Assembly: GCA_040882225.1 (NCBI GenBank)
Contig: JBBEBR010000009.1
Span: 44,351-108,350, forward strand
Reading direction: 5' to 3'
From: Gracilimonas sp040882225
GTDB lineage: Bacteria > Bacteroidota > Rhodothermia > Balneolales > Balneolaceae
Length of the DNA: 64,000 bases
This document shows, piece by piece, positions 61,276-64,000 of the stretch. A program made the position numbers and the translations under genes. The first letter of the stretch is position 1, and each line of letters opens with the position of its first letter. The notes below the pieces were generated by a model. That model saw nothing but the letters and a program-made list of their open reading frames with translations. It was not told where the DNA came from and searched no databases.

Positions 61276-62922
61276 TTAATTTTTATCAAAATCTGAACTC
61301 AAGTAGAACCTAGCTTCAGCTAACCCTGAGCGATCTGATCCAGTTGCACCTATTTCCAATAGGCCAGTGTAGAATTCCCTTGCAATTTGCTGGTGATTGA
61401 GTGATTGTGCTGCCCGTGCTGCACCAAGTAAACTATTAAAGCGCTTGGGATAAAGCTTTAGAGATTTCCTAAATGCATCTAAGGCTTCTAAAGGTTTATT
61501 TTGCTCCATTAACAATTCGCCGAGTAGTTCATGTGCAGGTAGAGTCGGTGCCGGTGTAACGGGATGTTTGGGCGTTGATACTTCTAAATCTGCTGCCGCC
61601 TGCATCAGTTCATGGGCTTGTTCTTCGTTGTTTTCAAAGTGGCTAATCCAAGAAGAGACACCTAATCGAAGTATTCTGATTTGGTTACGGAATAGTTCTT
61701 CCCCCACTTTGTCCGTCGTTTCTTCCAGTTCTTCAATTCGTTTAAGTGCATTTCGGGCTTCAACATGGTCTCCCTCATGGATTGCTCCAATGCCCCTGGC
61801 AAACCACGTTATTGCTTCTGGCCATGGGTACCGATCCCAAGCTATCTCATTATGTGCTTGCGGACTTAATGTCGCTGCTTCTTTCCACGCTTTGCGTTCC
61901 AAAGCATAACGCGCGGGCATTGACGCTAAGTTGAAAGCGGTTTTAAACGTAGGCTGGAGATTCCCTCTAGAATAAAGCAACCTAAGCTGTTCAAATGCTG
62001 ATTCATCGGCTCCCTGCTGAAGATAGGCATACAAAAGATATTCGAGAGCGTGCGAATATTCATCCCACACATACTGCCCATTGTCTCCCGCTGAATGTAG
62101 AAGTGCTGCTTCAGCAGCCATTAGATTGCCATCAATAGCTTCTTGCCAATTGCCGAGGCGGATAAATATATGTGTTGGCATATGCAGCGCATGTGGATTG
62201 TGCGGGGCGATGGTATGATAACTGCGAACAATATCAAGGGATCCATGCTCGCGACCTTGTATATCATTTGCATGAATGAGGTAATGAATAGCCCCGGGAT
62301 GAAGTGGATTCGTAGCATGTATAGACAAAGCAACCTGTGCCGCCCGATTGTTATAATCCAGTCCCTGACTGCCTAACTGACCTGCAGCAAGAAGTGACAG
62401 GGCAAAAAAAGCTTTTACTTCAGTGTCATCAGGAAATTCCCGGTATAGTTTTTCTGTAGCATCTGCCCAACTTCGTATGCGCTCCCGATAATCAGTATTC
62501 TTTGGATTCCGGAAAAAGGCTTCGGTAGTTGCTATAAAAAGTTGTTCTCGTTTAGTTTGAGATGTCAGAGATTTGGCTTTTAAAACCATCTCCCACCCCT
62601 CTTGCAATTCATTGGGTCCGGGTCGGGTAGGCCAAAGCGGTTGGAACAAGGTCATCCCAATTCCCCAGTAGGCTATGGCGCATTCAGGATCGATAGCAGC
62701 TATTTTTTCAAAGGAGGCCTTTGCCTGAGGATAAGTCATATGGTGAAGTAAAGAAACAGCCTCATTAAATGCCGGACCGACTTCATCAGAACATGATATT
62801 TCATATTGCACTTTGCCAATAGGGGGCTCAGGCTTATCTAATTGCTGACTGAAAACAGAACCAGTCAATGAAATCATGAGCGTTAAGGTGAGAAAAAAAT
62901 CACTCCAGGTTAATCGTATCAT
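61276..62922 (-). CDS. Secreted tetratricopeptide-repeat protein in a cassette
   Basis: 548 residues with a signal peptide ending SVFSQ at about residue 26. TPR units span most of the protein: AIAYWGIGMTLFQP, ALLHSAGDNGQYVWDEYSHALE, ALDAFRKSLKLYPKRFNSLLGAARAAQSL. IHATNPLHPGAIHYLIHAND and NPHALHMPTHIFIRLGNWQEAIDGN contain many His residues, possibly metal-binding. Flanked by attC sites, so a very large passenger cassette of roughly 1.9 kb. Function unknown. Confidence 0.8.
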   Translation of the reverse strand: MIRLTWSDFFLTLTLMISLTGSVFSQQLDKPEPPIGKVQYEISCSDEVGPAFNEAVSLLHHMTYPQAKASFEKIAAIDPECAIAYWGIGMTLFQPLWPTRPGPNELQEGWEMVLKAKSLTSQTKREQLFIATTEAFFRNPKNTDYRERIRSWADATEKLYREFPDDTEVKAFFALSLLAAGQLGSQGLDYNNRAAQVALSIHATNPLHPGAIHYLIHANDIQGREHGSLDIVRSYHTIAPHNPHALHMPTHIFIRLGNWQEAIDGNLMAAEAALLHSAGDNGQYVWDEYSHALEYLLYAYLQQGADESAFEQLRLLYSRGNLQPTFKTAFNLASMPARYALERKAWKEAATLSPQAHNEIAWDRYPWPEAITWFARGIGAIHEGDHVEARNALKRIEELEETTDKVGEELFRNQIRILRLGVSSWISHFENNEEQAHELMQAAADLEVSTPKHPVTPAPTLPAHELLGELLMEQNKPLEALDAFRKSLKLYPKRFNSLLGAARAAQSLNHQQIAREFYTGLLEIGATGSDRSGLAEARFYLSSDFDKN

Positions 62923-63104
62923 AGCATTTTGATTGGTTCATGGGAAGCGATCACATCCCCATATCGGATTTAGTCAATCCTATACATACAGTTCTTTATA
63001 GCACTATAATACCCAGTAAAAAATCCATAACCTATGATATGTTGATTAATCACACTTTTTTATTAAAAGGCTTGCAGCATTTATTTTTCCTCTAATGGAT
63101 TGAG

Positions 63105-63235
63105 GTATAACTGTTTGGCGTTTAACCGGCTTGGCTTTATTGGCAATTAATGTAATTGAAATATGGAGCATTTATCAGCCGCCAATTTTTGAAACGGTAA
63201 CCAGTGCCAAGTCCGCGTTGAAACGCTGGTTATAC
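63105..63235 (-). other. attC site (cassette of HigBA pair)
   Basis: Outer cores GTATAAC at 63105-63111 and GTTATAC at 63229-63235; arms GGCGTTTAACCGGCTTGGC and GCCAAGTCCGCGTTGAAACGC. It shares its stem with the most distal site at 56235-56368. Bases 62923-63104 show no gene. Confidence 0.9.
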
Positions 63236-63240
63236 CTCCC

Positions 63241-63519
63241 TCAATCTACGAGTTCGACCCTAAGTTTTTTCCCAAACGCTTTGGCATACTTCTCAAGAGT
63301 GGACAGGCGAATATCTTCCGCATGATTTTCAATACGGGAAACAGCTGTCTTTTTGGTATTTAATTGTTGGGCCACCTCATCCTGAGTAAGTCCCGCTTTT
63401 TCTCTGGCCTGTTTCAGAAGCACTCCAATTTTAAAGTTTCGGAATCCTTCCTCATATCCTTCCGCAAAATCGGGATCTGATTTTTTTCTTTCACTGATAT
63501 ATGCTTGAAGATCACTCAT
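63241..63519 (-). CDS. HigA-type HTH antitoxin
   Basis: 92 residues. HTH of the Xre type at about 30-85: GVLLKQAREKAGLTQDEVAQQLNTKKTAVSRIENHAEDIRLSTLEKYAKAFGKKLRVELVD. Second gene of the pair, one base after the toxin. HigA-type antitoxins follow their toxin, unlike most other pairs here. Confidence 0.92.
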   Translation of the reverse strand: MSDLQAYISERKKSDPDFAEGYEEGFRNFKIGVLLKQAREKAGLTQDEVAQQLNTKKTAVSRIENHAEDIRLSTLEKYAKAFGKKLRVELVD

Positions 63520-63520
63520 C

Positions 63521-63877
63521 TTATGTTCCTCCTTTACGAGATAGATAATCGGCTTTTCGCTGTTCGGCTACCTCGATTTCCTGTTTAGGTGTTTTCTGTG
63601 ATTTTTTGGAAAATCCATTCGTTAATATCACAAACTCATCATCATCATCTATAAAACCAAGCAAACGAAAACTATTTGATCCAATTCTTGCCCGAACTTC
63701 CCAAATATCATCGGTACTTTTGAGCTTTTTAAAATATTGAATGGGAACCTGGTCTAATTTTTCTACCAACTCAAGAACCCAAGTGACTTTTTGAGCGTGC
63801 TTGGATGGCAAAGAGTCCAAAAACTCTTTAACCGGAATTTTGCCTGACTGAGTTTTATAAAACTTGATTTCTTTCAC
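63521..63877 (-). CDS. HigB/Gp49-type toxin
   Basis: 118 residues. EIKFYKTQSGKIPVKEFLDSLPSKHAQKVTWVLELVE, DIWEVRARIGSNSFRLLGFIDDDDEFVILTNGFSKKSQKTP match the Gp49/HigB type with the C-terminal Lys-rich tail. Toxin-first order fits HigBA. Confidence 0.92.
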   Translation of the reverse strand: MKEIKFYKTQSGKIPVKEFLDSLPSKHAQKVTWVLELVEKLDQVPIQYFKKLKSTDDIWEVRARIGSNSFRLLGFIDDDDEFVILTNGFSKKSQKTPKQEIEVAEQRKADYLSRKGGT

Positions 63878-63943
63878 AGAACTAATGTTAACAATTATGT
63901 TAACTTAATCAAGTTCTATTTATTGTACAGGGGAGGGGGGTAT

Positions 63944-64000
63944 GTATAACGACCCAGCGCATAACGGGCGCGGAGATTATTAGTTAATTAATGGCTAAAA
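63944..64000 (-). other. attC site running off the right edge
   Basis: Core GTATAAC at 63944-63950, then GACCCAGCGCATAACGGGC, GCGGAGATTATTAGTTAATT. The array therefore continues beyond the window. Confidence 0.85.

Noticed and set aside
55490..64000. Interpreting the tandem toxin-antitoxin region as a prophage or plasmid integration
   Set aside because: No integrase, capsid, replication or partition genes are seen, and the attC-like sites between the modules explain the arrangement better.

Overview
The window looks like a chromosomal segment of a marine-type member of the Balneolota/Rhodothermota/Bacteroidota (FCB) group. This is inferred from gene content: many S-x-x-C lipoproteins, an S9 peptidase, a six-bladed-propeller lipoprotein, LVIVD-repeat, DUF6174-like and DUF423 proteins, weak A-rich ribosome binding sites, and topA, smpB, arcA and an epimerase gene. 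No rRNA, tRNA or CRISPR array was seen.

Layout. 0.1-4.7 kb: a YciI-like secreted protein, proline dehydrogenase, a TSGGSI-repeat secreted protein and two tandem paralogous lipoproteins. 4.8-5.9 kb: a wrecked metalloprotease gene abutting a truncated copy of a methylmalonyl-CoA epimerase gene. 5.9-15.5 kb: an island of four secreted proteins. These are a DUF4384-type protein, a 14-WD-repeat caspase-like protease, a second propeller-caspase protein, and a convergent protein with a PEGA-like C-terminus. The intact epimerase gene lies at its right edge, so a direct repeat of about 237 bp brackets the island. 16-31.8 kb: ordinary metabolic, housekeeping and signalling genes (Xaa-Pro peptidase, peroxiredoxin, topA, GAF-phosphatase, S9 peptidase, fRMsr-like, MarC, DinB, amino-acid symporter). 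32-45 kb: an LVIVD lipoprotein with a DUF305 protein, DUF58, methyltransferase, SDR, a two-component system, an aquaporin, a CDGSH protein and an AI-2E-type permease. 45.3-48.2 kb: a copper/silver module (DUF3347 protein, CopB-type ATPase, and a broken His-rich ORF). 48.2-54.9 kb: amidohydrolase, membrane protein, transglutaminase-like protein, arginine deiminase, site-2 protease, lipoprotein and smpB.

From about 55.4 kb to the right edge the window is the distal end of an integron gene-cassette array read on the minus strand. Minus-strand cassettes are separated by attC-like sites, and most are type II toxin-antitoxin pairs: RHH/PIN, YefM/YoeB, MazEF, ParDE, a broken ParE with its antitoxin, and HigBA. 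A TPR protein and a small lipoprotein-like ORF are also carried. One attC is split by a decayed IS110/IS1111-type element. No integron integrase is in the window; the array orientation predicts it, if present, beyond the right edge.

The two most notable systems are the secreted propeller-caspase island, with its epimerase direct repeat and matching upstream sequences on the two outer genes, and the toxin-antitoxin cassette array.
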